Positions 52,377 to 59,161 of a stretch of 64,000 bases of DNA are shown here, piece by piece. Source of the DNA: Actinomycetota bacterium (GTDB taxonomy: Bacteria; Actinomycetota; Thermoleophilia; Solirubrobacterales; 70-9); NCBI GenBank assembly GCA_018268695.1, contig JAFDWD010001121.1:136148-200147 (forward strand), in the 5' to 3' direction. A program made the translations under genes and the position numbers. The notes beneath the pieces are model-generated. The model ran no database searches. It was not told where the DNA came from and saw only the letters and a list, made by a program, of their open reading frames with translations. How positions within the stretch are numbered: the stretch's first letter is position 1; every line of letters starts with the position of its first letter.

Positions 52377-53031
52377 CGACTTTTCCTCCGGTGTCGAATT
52401 CGTGGTCGCGCTCCGTAGCGCGTGCGGGCAACGCCGCGCGGGCCTCGGCCAGCAACCGTTCGGCACGGCCGAGATCCAGCGACAGCTGGCCGCCACGGCC
52501 CACGGCCGCCCCGCCGGCCTCCGCCGCGGTGGCGTCGGCGAGCGCGGTCCGCAGCCGGGCGACCCGGGCCTCGAGCCGCGCGGTGGCGGCGGGGTCGAGC
52601 TGATAGAAGCCGCGCCTCGTCGTCGCGCGGACCAGCGGGTGGCGGGTCACCTGACCGAGGAAGACCGCCTCGGGGCGCTTGCCCGCGAGCGGGCCCGCCT
52701 CGGCCTCGACGGCGGCCAGCCAGCTCCGGTAGTGGATCGGGCCGGCGTCGGGGAGCCGGCCGACCAGGATCTCGACCGCGATTTCGCGGATCGCCCTGCC
52801 GCGCAGGGTGCCGGGCGGCCCCGCCGGTTCGGACGCAGCACAATCGAGCAGGGACCCGAGGGCAACGAGACGCGCCTCGAGCTCCTCGGCGTCCGCCTGG
52901 GCGGCGGCGAGCTCGCCCTTCCGCTCGCGGGCCTTCCTCTTCGCCCCTTCGAGCCGGGCCGAGAGTCGCTCGAGCTCGGCGGCCGCGGCACGGCGGAAGC
53001 GAGGCGAGAACGCCGCCGCGGCACTACTCAT
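52318..53031 (-). CDS. HARE-HTH-like domain protein with an N-terminal coiled coil
   Basis: The 237 residues start with a coiled-coil-like stretch (AELERLSARLEGAKRKARER, about 18-70), followed by a winged-helix of the HARE-HTH type: IREIAVEILVGRLPDAGPI, HYRSWLAAVEAEAGPLAGKR, then TTRRGFYQLDPAA. HARE-HTH domains are known from chromatin and restriction proteins, where they are proposed DNA-modification readers. The C-terminal 20 residues overlap the next gene and may reflect a frame change. AGGAGGAGCG precedes the ATG. Confidence 0.65.
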   Translation of the reverse strand: MSSAAAAFSPRFRRAAAAELERLSARLEGAKRKARERKGELAAAQADAEELEARLVALGSLLDCAASEPAGPPGTLRGRAIREIAVEILVGRLPDAGPIHYRSWLAAVEAEAGPLAGKRPEAVFLGQVTRHPLVRATTRRGFYQLDPAATARLEARVARLRTALADATAAEAGGAAVGRGGQLSLDLGRAERLLAEARAALPARATERDHEFDTGGKVDGDREERDGRPPALRPPPH

Positions 53032-53118
53032 CGCTCCTCCTGCAGGGTCGCTGGACCATCGGGAACCTCCTTGAAGGTGTCGTTGGAATTCCTGCGGCCA
53101 CGGCGGGCCCCGCGAAGC

Positions 53119-53673
53119 TCAGAGTCCGTCCTGGACGCCCGGGACCGAGGAGTGGAAGTCCCCGTCACAGGGCGGACCCCAGCTGCCGCGGCCCCGGGCG
53201 CGGGCGGCTTCCACCAGCGAGCGGTAGCGCGCGTAGCGGCGGGCGGGCGTGTCGAAGAGATAGGGCATCGCGAGGCCGCGGGCGACCTCGGCGGCGCCAA
53301 GGTCCTCGCCTCCGGGCAACTCCACATAGCGCAGCAGGCGCCCGTAGGTGTCGACGGAGTCCTGGCTCGGGTCCGTGACGAGGACGACGCGGCGGCCCTC
53401 GAAGCGCTCCATGAACGCGGAGGCCGCGAGGCTGCCGCACTCGTCGGGGCTGCCGTAGCGGGTGGCGTACTTCTCGGGCGAGTCGATCGAGAGGATTCGA
53501 ACGCGCCGCGTGCCCTCGGAGTCCAGGCGCACCGTGACCGTGTCGCCGTCGGCGACCGAGACGATCCGGCCATCGGTGGCGCCGGCCGCGCCCCCCGGGG
53601 TCAGTGCCGAGCAGCCCGCGGCGGCGAGGCCGCAGAGCACGAGGACGGCGGCCGCCAGGCGACCGGCGATCAC
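53119..53673 (-). CDS. Secreted lipoprotein-type thermonuclease (SNase)
   Basis: The 184 residues begin with a signal and lipobox (VLVLCGLAAAGCSA), then an SNase fold: GRIVSVADGDTVTVRLDSEG, RRVRILSIDSPEKY, ECGSLAASAF and QDSVDTYGRLLRYVEL, with the Arg/Glu/Asp positions of the active site. It degrades DNA or RNA outside the membrane. The start is GTG. A nuclease exported by a DNA-transferring element is notable. Confidence 0.8.
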   Translation of the reverse strand: MIAGRLAAAVLVLCGLAAAGCSALTPGGAAGATDGRIVSVADGDTVTVRLDSEGTRRVRILSIDSPEKYATRYGSPDECGSLAASAFMERFEGRRVVLVTDPSQDSVDTYGRLLRYVELPGGEDLGAAEVARGLAMPYLFDTPARRYARYRSLVEAARARGRGSWGPPCDGDFHSSVPGVQDGL

Positions 53674-53779
53674 GCCGAGACCGCCAGACGACGCAGGCCC
53701 GCCGGCCGAGGTTCGCCGCGTCCCGAGGAGTGGCGGCCCCAGATCCCGACCTCCCGCGACCGCGGCGCAATCCGAGGGG

Positions 53780-53837
53780 GCGAGCCCGACCGCCGGTGCC
53801 TGAAGGCGGACACCGGACTGGACCAGGTCGGGCTCGC
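53780..53837. other. Large imperfect palindrome downstream of the primase gene
   Basis: GCGAGCCCGACC at 53780-53791 pairs with GGTCGGGCTCGC at 53826-53837 (12 bases), with an inner stem CCGGTG 53794-53799 / CACCGG 53811-53816. A second hairpin CCGGAGCGC 53905-53913 / GCGCTCCGG 53929-53937 lies nearer the primase stop. The long stem could be a single-strand origin, an oriT arm, or a terminator. It lies in the 289-base gap without a gene at 53674-53962. Confidence 0.5.
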
Positions 53838-53962
53838 GATCGCCCCCCTCGGAGCCGGTCGGGGATCGCGCAGGTGGGAGGGACGCGATGCCCGGACCGA
53901 ATTTCCGGAGCGCCGCGCCGATCGCCGCGCGCTCCGGTTAAGAGCCGACTGATGCGCGGCCT

Positions 53963-55057
53963 TCAAGGCGCGCCCCCCGCCGCGCGCTCGACGCCGAAGA
54001 TACGCCGGAGCTCCTCGAGGCACTCCTTGAACTGGCCTCCGCGCAGCGCCGGGCCGGTCGGGAGGCCGCGCATCGCCGCCACCAGATCGACGGCCCCGCC
54101 GCTCGCCCCGCAGGCGAAGCAGTACCAGCCCCGCCCGACCCCGGGGTAGAGCTGGGCCGAGGGATGCTCGTCGGTGTGGTCGGCGGACGGGCAGCGGACC
54201 TTCCCGTCGCGTCCGGGCTCGATGCCGACGATCACCCGGTAGTACTCGCGCGCCTCGAGGGCGCGCCAGGGCTCCTCGCCCCAGCCGAGCTCCGCGCCGC
54301 GGGTCCGCTGGGCGGGGCGCGCGGCCTTGGGGTCACGCAGCCCGGCCGCGAGGGCTGCGGGCCGGTAGGGCGCCTTGGCCAGGTCGCACATCACGACCCG
54401 GCACCAGGTCGGTGCAAGTCCCTTGCGGGTGGGCTTGTGGTTCAGCGTGCCGGGCACCCGCAGGAAGCGGCCCCGGTTCGCCGACACCGGATCGGCTCCG
54501 AGCGCCGCGGCCAGCATCCGGTTGAGCGCCTCGCCGCGCTCGCCGGGAAGCTCCTCGGAGAGGAGCCAGTAGACGTGGGCGCCGCCCGAGCCCGAGGCGA
54601 CCACCGCGTGGGGACGGTGGCCGAAGCGGCGCAGCGTTGCAAGGCGCCGGGGGTCGTCGATGTCGACCCAGGCGACCGCCACCCGGTCGACGGAGTCGTT
54701 GCCCGGGACCGGCACCCGCAGGGTCGCCGGGGTGAAATAGATTTCGCGCCGCTCCTCGCCACGCAGCGCCCGCACCCGATCGAGGAAGTCCTCCCGCCTC
54801 CCGGCGCGCACGAAGTTCCCGAGGTCGTTGCGGCGGAAGGACCCGAGCCGGCCGTCGGCCAGGCGAGGTGCGCCCGCGACCTCGACGAAGCCGGGTCGCC
54901 CCTTGTGCAGGAGCTCGGTGAGAAGTGCGGCGTGGGCGTCGGCCGTAAGGATCCGGTCGACCCGGCGCCCTCCGCGATCGCGCATCGCGACCGGCAGGGG
55001 CGGGCCCCCTACGGGGGAGACCTCCGCCGTACGTCGCGGCGCGCTCGTCACGCTCAC
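53963..55057 (-). CDS. AEP-type primase with a CHC2-like zinc finger
   Basis: The 364 residues carry VAVAWVDIDDPRRLATLRRF (the DxD metal site), AVVASGSGGAHVYWLLSE and RFLRVPGTLNHKPT, matching RepB_primase-type archaeo-eukaryotic primases. A C-terminal CPSADHTDEHPSAQLYPGV ... WYCFACGASGG forms a CHC2-like zinc ribbon. The GTG start overlaps the preceding stop (GTGA). A primase lets the element make its second strand after transfer and suggests replication while excised. Confidence 0.82.
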   Translation of the reverse strand: MSVTSAPRRTAEVSPVGGPPLPVAMRDRGGRRVDRILTADAHAALLTELLHKGRPGFVEVAGAPRLADGRLGSFRRNDLGNFVRAGRREDFLDRVRALRGEERREIYFTPATLRVPVPGNDSVDRVAVAWVDIDDPRRLATLRRFGHRPHAVVASGSGGAHVYWLLSEELPGERGEALNRMLAAALGADPVSANRGRFLRVPGTLNHKPTRKGLAPTWCRVVMCDLAKAPYRPAALAAGLRDPKAARPAQRTRGAELGWGEEPWRALEAREYYRVIVGIEPGRDGKVRCPSADHTDEHPSAQLYPGVGRGWYCFACGASGGAVDLVAAMRGLPTGPALRGGQFKECLEELRRIFGVERAAGGAP

Positions 55058-55929
55058 AGTCCCACCTGCCCGGGCGCCAGGTCGAGCGCCTCGCAGAGGA
55101 GAGCCGCCACCTCGGCGCCGGCGACCCGCGCGTAGCGTAGGCGCCCGTGGCTGTCGCGGGTACCTTCCAGGCCGAGCCGACGGCAGAGCAGGCTCACCAC
55201 CTTGCTCTCGTCGGCGCATTCGCTGAATCCGGGCGAGCGCGAACAGAGAGCCGCCGGAGAGTGGCCGAGCGCCAGCTCCTCCGCCAGCGCTGCCTGGAGG
55301 CGCGAGAGCGGGACGTGGCTCGGTCTACGGGCGCGATCGACGTCGGCCATCAGGAGTCGTCCGGCCTTGGCCGCCTCCTTGCCCGAGCTCTGGAGGATCG
55401 CGGCCGTGGCCTCGCTCAGCCGCAGGACCGCCTCCTCCCCGTCGTGTAGCTCGCCTGCCTCCTCGGCCGCGCGGGCCTCGGCGGCGACGACGCCGACCGG
55501 CACGCGGCAGGCACGGGCCCCCTGCGAGTCGAGGCACAGCCGTCTCGCCCACCGGGGCCAGTCCGGATGGCTGCGGATCGCCCGCAGCCCGGCGACCGGT
55601 GGGTAGGAGACGGTTCTCTGCTCCCATCGGGCGGTGCTGTCGCCGAGGAGCAGGAGATAGTGGGCGAGGCCGCCCCCGTCGCAGATCACGAGATCGCGCT
55701 CGCGGATCCTCATGGAGGCGAGCGGCAGGGGCGCCTCGGGGCCGCCGACCGCCAGCAGGTGCTCGAGGGGCCCGCCCTCGACCGCCACCGTTCCGGGAAT
55801 CTCGGATTGCTGGGTCATCACGCTCGCCCCCTGCACGCGCGCGGGAGGCTCGGCGCCACCCCCACGCTGGTCGACGATCGTCGCGACGCCCTCTTCTGCC
55901 CTATCGGTCTTCGTCGGGGCCGTGGCCAT
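55054..55929 (-). CDS. Hypothetical protein upstream of the primase
   Basis: The 291 residues include MRIRERDLVICDGGGLAHYL, TVSYPPVAGLRAIRSHPDWP and a helical half (EEAVLRLSEATAAILQSSGK, VPLSRLQAALAEELALGHSP). The ribosome-binding site AAGGAGGCCGCG is strong. Coupled to the primase by GTGA, so it may be a replication partner. No domain is recognised. Confidence 0.5.
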   Translation of the reverse strand: MATAPTKTDRAEEGVATIVDQRGGGAEPPARVQGASVMTQQSEIPGTVAVEGGPLEHLLAVGGPEAPLPLASMRIRERDLVICDGGGLAHYLLLLGDSTARWEQRTVSYPPVAGLRAIRSHPDWPRWARRLCLDSQGARACRVPVGVVAAEARAAEEAGELHDGEEAVLRLSEATAAILQSSGKEAAKAGRLLMADVDRARRPSHVPLSRLQAALAEELALGHSPAALCSRSPGFSECADESKVVSLLCRRLGLEGTRDSHGRLRYARVAGAEVAALLCEALDLAPGQVGL

Positions 55930-56284
55930 CGCGGCCTCCTTTCCCTGGTCGGAGGTCCGCAGCGGGACCCGCGCCCTCGGGGGTGGCGATCACGTCATGC
56001 GCCTCGCCCACATCCTTCTCGCGGCCCCCCAGGTTCCTGCGGCCGCCTCGGTCGAGCACCGCGGCGAGGCCGCGCAGTGCCAGGCAGATCAGTGCCCCCT
56101 CGAACACGAGACGCAGCCCGGCCACGGCTAGGCCACGCGCGGCGGCGACGTCCTTCAGCTCCCAGCCGGTGTCGGCCAGCCAGGAGAGGACGGCGACGAT
56201 CTCCTTGGCGAAGGCGCCGATCAGGAGCGCGGCGAGGACCCGCCGCATCGTCACGGCCCGGAGGATGCGCCCGACCATCCTCAT
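55901..56284 (-). CDS. Small membrane protein
   Basis: The 127 residues have two hydrophobic stretches (VLAALLIGAFAKEIVAVLSW and LRLVFEGALICLALRGLAAV) and a charged tail. The start overlaps the previous stop (ATGA). It may anchor a complex at the membrane; unknown. Confidence 0.5.
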   Translation of the reverse strand: MRMVGRILRAVTMRRVLAALLIGAFAKEIVAVLSWLADTGWELKDVAAARGLAVAGLRLVFEGALICLALRGLAAVLDRGGRRNLGGREKDVGEAHDVIATPEGAGPAADLRPGKGGRDGHGPDEDR

Positions 56285-56769
56285 GGTCGGGTCTCCCGAT
56301 CGTCGGGTGGGACATCGCGGTGAGTGCAGGGATCGGCGGGGACACTGCCCCCGGCCGCCGCAGTGTCCGCCATCGACTGCATCACACGGGCGCCTCGTCG
56401 GAGGACGGGCCTGTGCGGCCCCTGCGACCCGGGCCGTCGCGGGCCCGCCTCGCGGCGGCGTCGAGGGCGGCGATCGCTCGCCCTGATCGACACCCCGCGG
56501 CTACGCCTGGGAGAATCCGGCCGTCTTGGGATGACGCCGGTCGCTTCGAGATGGAAGCGGACCCTCTCGGCACCCGCGCGGGACAGGCAGAGGTAAGCGA
56601 CGCGGTTCTCGCGCGCGCGGCAACACATGCGCCGACGCATCTGCGCCTCGAACGGCTCCCAGTCGCAGCTGAGCGCGCCTGCCACCTCCGCCGCCCCCGC
56701 GCGCTCGCCGAGGGTGGCGAGAGCACGGGAGATCGCGGCGTGGGAGACGTCGACCTCGACCCCGGCCAT
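56281..56769 (-). CDS. Hypothetical protein, 162 residues
   Basis: It reads MAGVEVDVSHAAISRALATL, ALSCDWEPFEAQMRRRMCCR and RENRVAYLCLSRAGAERVRF, then a Pro/Arg-rich end. The start shares a base with the preceding stop. A DNA-binding function is possible from the basic helices but not shown. Confidence 0.45.
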   Translation of the reverse strand: MAGVEVDVSHAAISRALATLGERAGAAEVAGALSCDWEPFEAQMRRRMCCRARENRVAYLCLSRAGAERVRFHLEATGVIPRRPDSPRRSRGVSIRASDRRPRRRREAGPRRPGSQGPHRPVLRRGARVMQSMADTAAAGGSVPADPCTHRDVPPDDRETRP

Positions 56770-56969
56770 CAGGCCAGCCGGGGCGGTGGTGCTCCCCGGC
56801 CAAGAGAGGAGAGCGCGGCGCGGAGGCCCCGTCGACGGGGGAAGCGCCTCGGGTCGGCGTCCGAGGCGTCCGGCTCCTCGCGGTGGCGATCCTCCTCCGC
56901 GTAGCGGGCCAGCTCGGCGTCGACGTCCATCCCGAACCAGAGGGGCTCGGGGTTCGTGTTCTCGGTCAT
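56769..56969 (-). CDS. Small acidic/basic protein, 66 residues
   Basis: It reads MTENTNPEPLWFGMDVDAEL, ARYAEEDRHREEPDASD, then an Arg-rich end. AAGGAGGACACCG precedes the ATG at 56969. Function unknown. Confidence 0.45.
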   Translation of the reverse strand: MTENTNPEPLWFGMDVDAELARYAEEDRHREEPDASDADPRRFPRRRGLRAALSSLGRGAPPPRLA

Positions 56970-57004
56970 CGGTGTCCTCCTTCGCGCGGATGCGCGAGCT
57001 CGTG

Positions 57005-57046
57005 CGGGGAGACCGGCCTGCCCGCGGGCACGGGCCGGCCTCCCCG
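57005..57046 (-). promoter_or_regulatory. Intergenic hairpin
   Basis: CGGGGAG 57005-57011 pairs with CTCCCCG 57040-57046, with an inner CCGGCC 57013-57018 / GGCCGG 57033-57038. It lies between the stop at 57169 and the start at 56969. Confidence 0.45.
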
Positions 57047-57168
57047 CCGGGGTTCGTCTGGCGGCGCCTCCAAGGCGTGCTCTGTCCGGTGCGCCGGTAC
57101 TCCTGGCGCCGACCTGGGGGCGGGCTCTTCGGGCCCGGCCGGCGGCCGACGATGGGACTCCGTAGGGG

Positions 57169-57393
57169 TCAGGCAGCCTGCGGATGCCGAGGCAGCTGAC
57201 CGCGGACACTCGCGTTGCCGAGTGCCTCCCGGGCGGCCTCATAGATCGCGACGCCGCGGTCGTAGCGTCCGACTTCGCCGAACGCGACGCCCCGGGCGAC
57301 TTCGAGCTTCGCCATCTTCACGATCTCGGCCAGGTCCTCGCGGGATCGCAGGCGGGAGATGACCTGGCGGATACGACTTGCTTCCTTGCTCAT
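57169..57393 (-). CDS. Small helical protein, 74 residues
   Basis: It reads MSKEASRIRQVISRLRSRED, LAEIVKMAKLEVARGVAFGE and YEAAREALGNASVR. It is helical and basic, consistent with a small DNA- or protein-binding role. GAGAGAGGATCACC precedes the ATG. Function unknown. Confidence 0.5.
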   Translation of the reverse strand: MSKEASRIRQVISRLRSREDLAEIVKMAKLEVARGVAFGEVGRYDRGVAIYEAAREALGNASVRGQLPRHPQAA

Positions 57394-57406
57394 GGTGATC
57401 CTCTCT

Positions 57407-57442
57407 CTCACCGCCGCCGCTTCCTCGAGTAGCGGCGGTGAG
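57407..57442 (-). promoter_or_regulatory. Intergenic hairpin, 11-base stem
   Basis: CTCACCGCCGC at 57407-57417 pairs exactly with GCGGCGGTGAG at 57432-57442 with a 14-base loop. It lies just upstream of the ribosome-binding site of the 57169-57393 gene. Confidence 0.5.
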
Positions 57443-57500
57443 CGGGTCGTGGAGCCCCGCCGGAGCGAGGCCTCCCGTGGATGTGTGATCGTCGCCCTGG

Positions 57501-57734
57501 TCAGGCGGTGGCGAAGGGCAGCTCGGCGAGGTGCTTGACCCGCGCCCGGCTGGCCGCCCTGATGAGGGGGCCGGCCATCGCCAGCGCGAACTTCGGCGGC
57601 ATCCCCGCTTTCAGTTCGCGATCGAGGACCCGCTGGGCTTCCTCGCGGCGGCCCACCATGTGCGCGTGCGACTCGGTGAGGACCTCACCATCGGTTATCG
57701 TTCTCGTTACAGGGACAGCGCGTGCTTGTGGCAT
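57501..57734 (-). CDS. First gene of the long leftward transcript, 77 residues
   Basis: It reads MPQARAVPVTRTITDGEVLT, ESHAHMVGRREEAQRVLDRE and AMAGPLIRAASRARVKHLAE. GGAAAGGATCAGCG precedes the ATG at 57734. No family is recognised. It is the gene closest to the promoter at 58167-58194, so it may set the expression of the whole block. Confidence 0.5.
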   Translation of the reverse strand: MPQARAVPVTRTITDGEVLTESHAHMVGRREEAQRVLDRELKAGMPPKFALAMAGPLIRAASRARVKHLAELPFATA

Positions 57735-57748
57735 CGCTGATCCTTTCC

Positions 57749-57766
57749 GCGGGGTTCTGGCCCCGC
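57749..57766 (-). promoter_or_regulatory. Hairpin beside the ribosome-binding site of the first leftward gene
   Basis: GCGGGG 57749-57754 pairs with CCCCGC 57761-57766 around TTCTGG, immediately upstream of the GGAAAGGA site of the gene at 57501-57734. Confidence 0.4.
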
Positions 57767-58166
57767 ATCTTTCAGGGGAGGGCCGTTGCGTCGGTCCTCC
57801 CTGTCTTGGTCTGGGTCACTCCGTCGGGCCGCCCACTCACGGGGTCCGCCGGTTAGCGCCGCAGGGCGCTTCTCTTCGTTTCGCCGATCACGGCGGGCCT
57901 GCCTCGGGATCTCGTCGCCGGGCTCGACAGGGTCGTGCCTGGGAGTCGTCGATCGGTGGTTATGGTGAGTAGGCCTGAGGTCCTGCTGCTCGGTGTGCGG
58001 TCCTAGGTGCGGGGCTTCACGGAGATGGCGTGGAGCACGGCGACGGATCGAAAAGGACGCAGGAAGCTGGTCTTGACGATCGCTGGAGGACTCTGGTTCG
58101 AGTGCCTATGTGAGGGCCGCTGAGAGCGGGAACTGCCGGGAAATGGCTTGAGAGATGAGGGTGCAG

Positions 58167-58194
58167 AGCGTAGGGCCTCACGTGCGTATGTCAA
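58167..58194 (-). promoter_or_regulatory. Candidate promoter of the leftward transcript
   Basis: On the minus strand TTGACA (58194-58189) is followed after 16 bases by TACGCT (58172-58167). The -35 is a perfect match and the -10 fits the actinobacterial TANNNT. Transcription would start near 58160, leaving a leader of about 425 bases before the first gene. Confidence 0.5.
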
Positions 58195-58300
58195 GAAACT
58201 GACCGCCTGGCTCCGCCTGGGTATCTGTAGCTCTAACAGCCTTCGCGGCGGCCGAGATTTCTTTCCTCCGGCATCTGGCTCTGCGGCTGGGATCGAGGGC

Positions 58301-58420
58301 TGCCGGACACGTCCGCTTGGGGGCTGATCCGCGGATTTGTTCGGTCATCACGGGCGGCCAAACGGACACCTGCCGGACGCCTTTCCTGGCCTGCCGGACG
58401 CCTTTCCGCGGCTGGCGGAC
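58301..58420. repeat. Phased TGCCGGAC-type repeats upstream of the xis-like gene
   Basis: TGCCGGAC occurs at 58301, 58371 and 58392, and TGGCGGAC at 58413. The last three are spaced exactly 21 bases apart, and the copies at 58371 and 58392 share TGCCGGACGCCTTTCC. A further CGGAC lies one turn before (58363-58367). Such spacing fits cooperative binding on one DNA face by Xis or a regulator. Confidence 0.6.
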
Positions 58421-58666
58421 ATGCCCCCGGCGCGCTTGGCGGCCGCGCCGGGGGCGCGCCTCCGATCCCGTCGGTGCAAGTTGGAGAGAGCAGACCTCCG
58501 CGCCCCCGCAGATGCGACCCCGACGAACAGCGAAACCCGAATGCACGATCGGCTCCGGACCGAGCCGGACGCGCTTCGACGCGCACCCGACCCCGGAGAC
58601 GCGGCGCTTCGGGCTCGGTGGCATCGCGGCGCGACAGGGCGTGCCCCGGCAGCCTGGAGGCTGGCG

Positions 58667-59113
58667 ATGAGCACAGGCCAGCCGCGTCCGGACGCCGAGC
58701 TGATCGAGGCGATCGCCCGCCGCGTGGTCGAGCTCCTGGGGGCCGACGCGGCATCCAGCAGTGAGCCACGCTACGTCGACGCAGCGGCCCTTGCGCTTGA
58801 ACTCAAGGTCGAGCGCGACTGGGTCTATGCCAACGCCCGCAAGCTCGGCGCGATCCGGCTCGGCGACGGTCCGCGGGGTCGGCTGCGCTTCGACCGCGAG
58901 ATCGTCGCCGAACGACTCGCCGCGACCGCGGAGCGTGCCGGGGGCCCGGCGCGGCAGGCACCGCGCCGCACGAAGCGGCGGTCGCTCGAAAGCCTGCGGC
59001 CGAAACGAGCTGGGCGCGGTGGCGTAGAGTCGACGCAAAGACAGCGACGGGCCGGCGTCCTACCGCCGGCCCGGTCGCCTAAGCGACATCAAACGGGAGG
59101 TAGCCCCGAATGA
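58667..59113 (+). CDS. Excisionase-like helix-turn-helix protein
   Basis: The 148 residues begin MSTGQPRPDAELIEAIARRV and carry a winged-helix-type DNA-binding part: YVDAAALALELKVERDWVYA, ARKLGAIRLGDGPRGRLRF. Position directly upstream of the integrase and the MerR/Xis-like outline suggest an excisionase. GGAGG lies before the ATG at 58667. A basic tail follows. Confidence 0.65.
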   Translation: MSTGQPRPDAELIEAIARRVVELLGADAASSSEPRYVDAAALALELKVERDWVYANARKLGAIRLGDGPRGRLRFDREIVAERLAATAERAGGPARQAPRRTKRRSLESLRPKRAGRGGVESTQRQRRAGVLPPARSPKRHQTGGSPE

Positions 59114-59161
59114 CGAAGCCTGCACGGCACCATAGCCCGACCCCGGAGGGGAGGCGGCGCG

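Larger units (their letters stand above)
57735..58666. other. Regulatory gap between the leftward transcript and the xis-int genes
   Basis: These 932 bases hold no gene that I would accept. They contain a hairpin (57749-57766), a leftward promoter (58167-58194) and phased TGCCGGAC-type repeats (58301-58420). It is the natural place for excision and transfer control. Confidence 0.5.

Noticed and set aside
58003..58194. Minus-strand open frame starting inside the promoter region.
   Set aside because: Its start overlaps the -35 of the candidate promoter, so it cannot be translated from that transcript.
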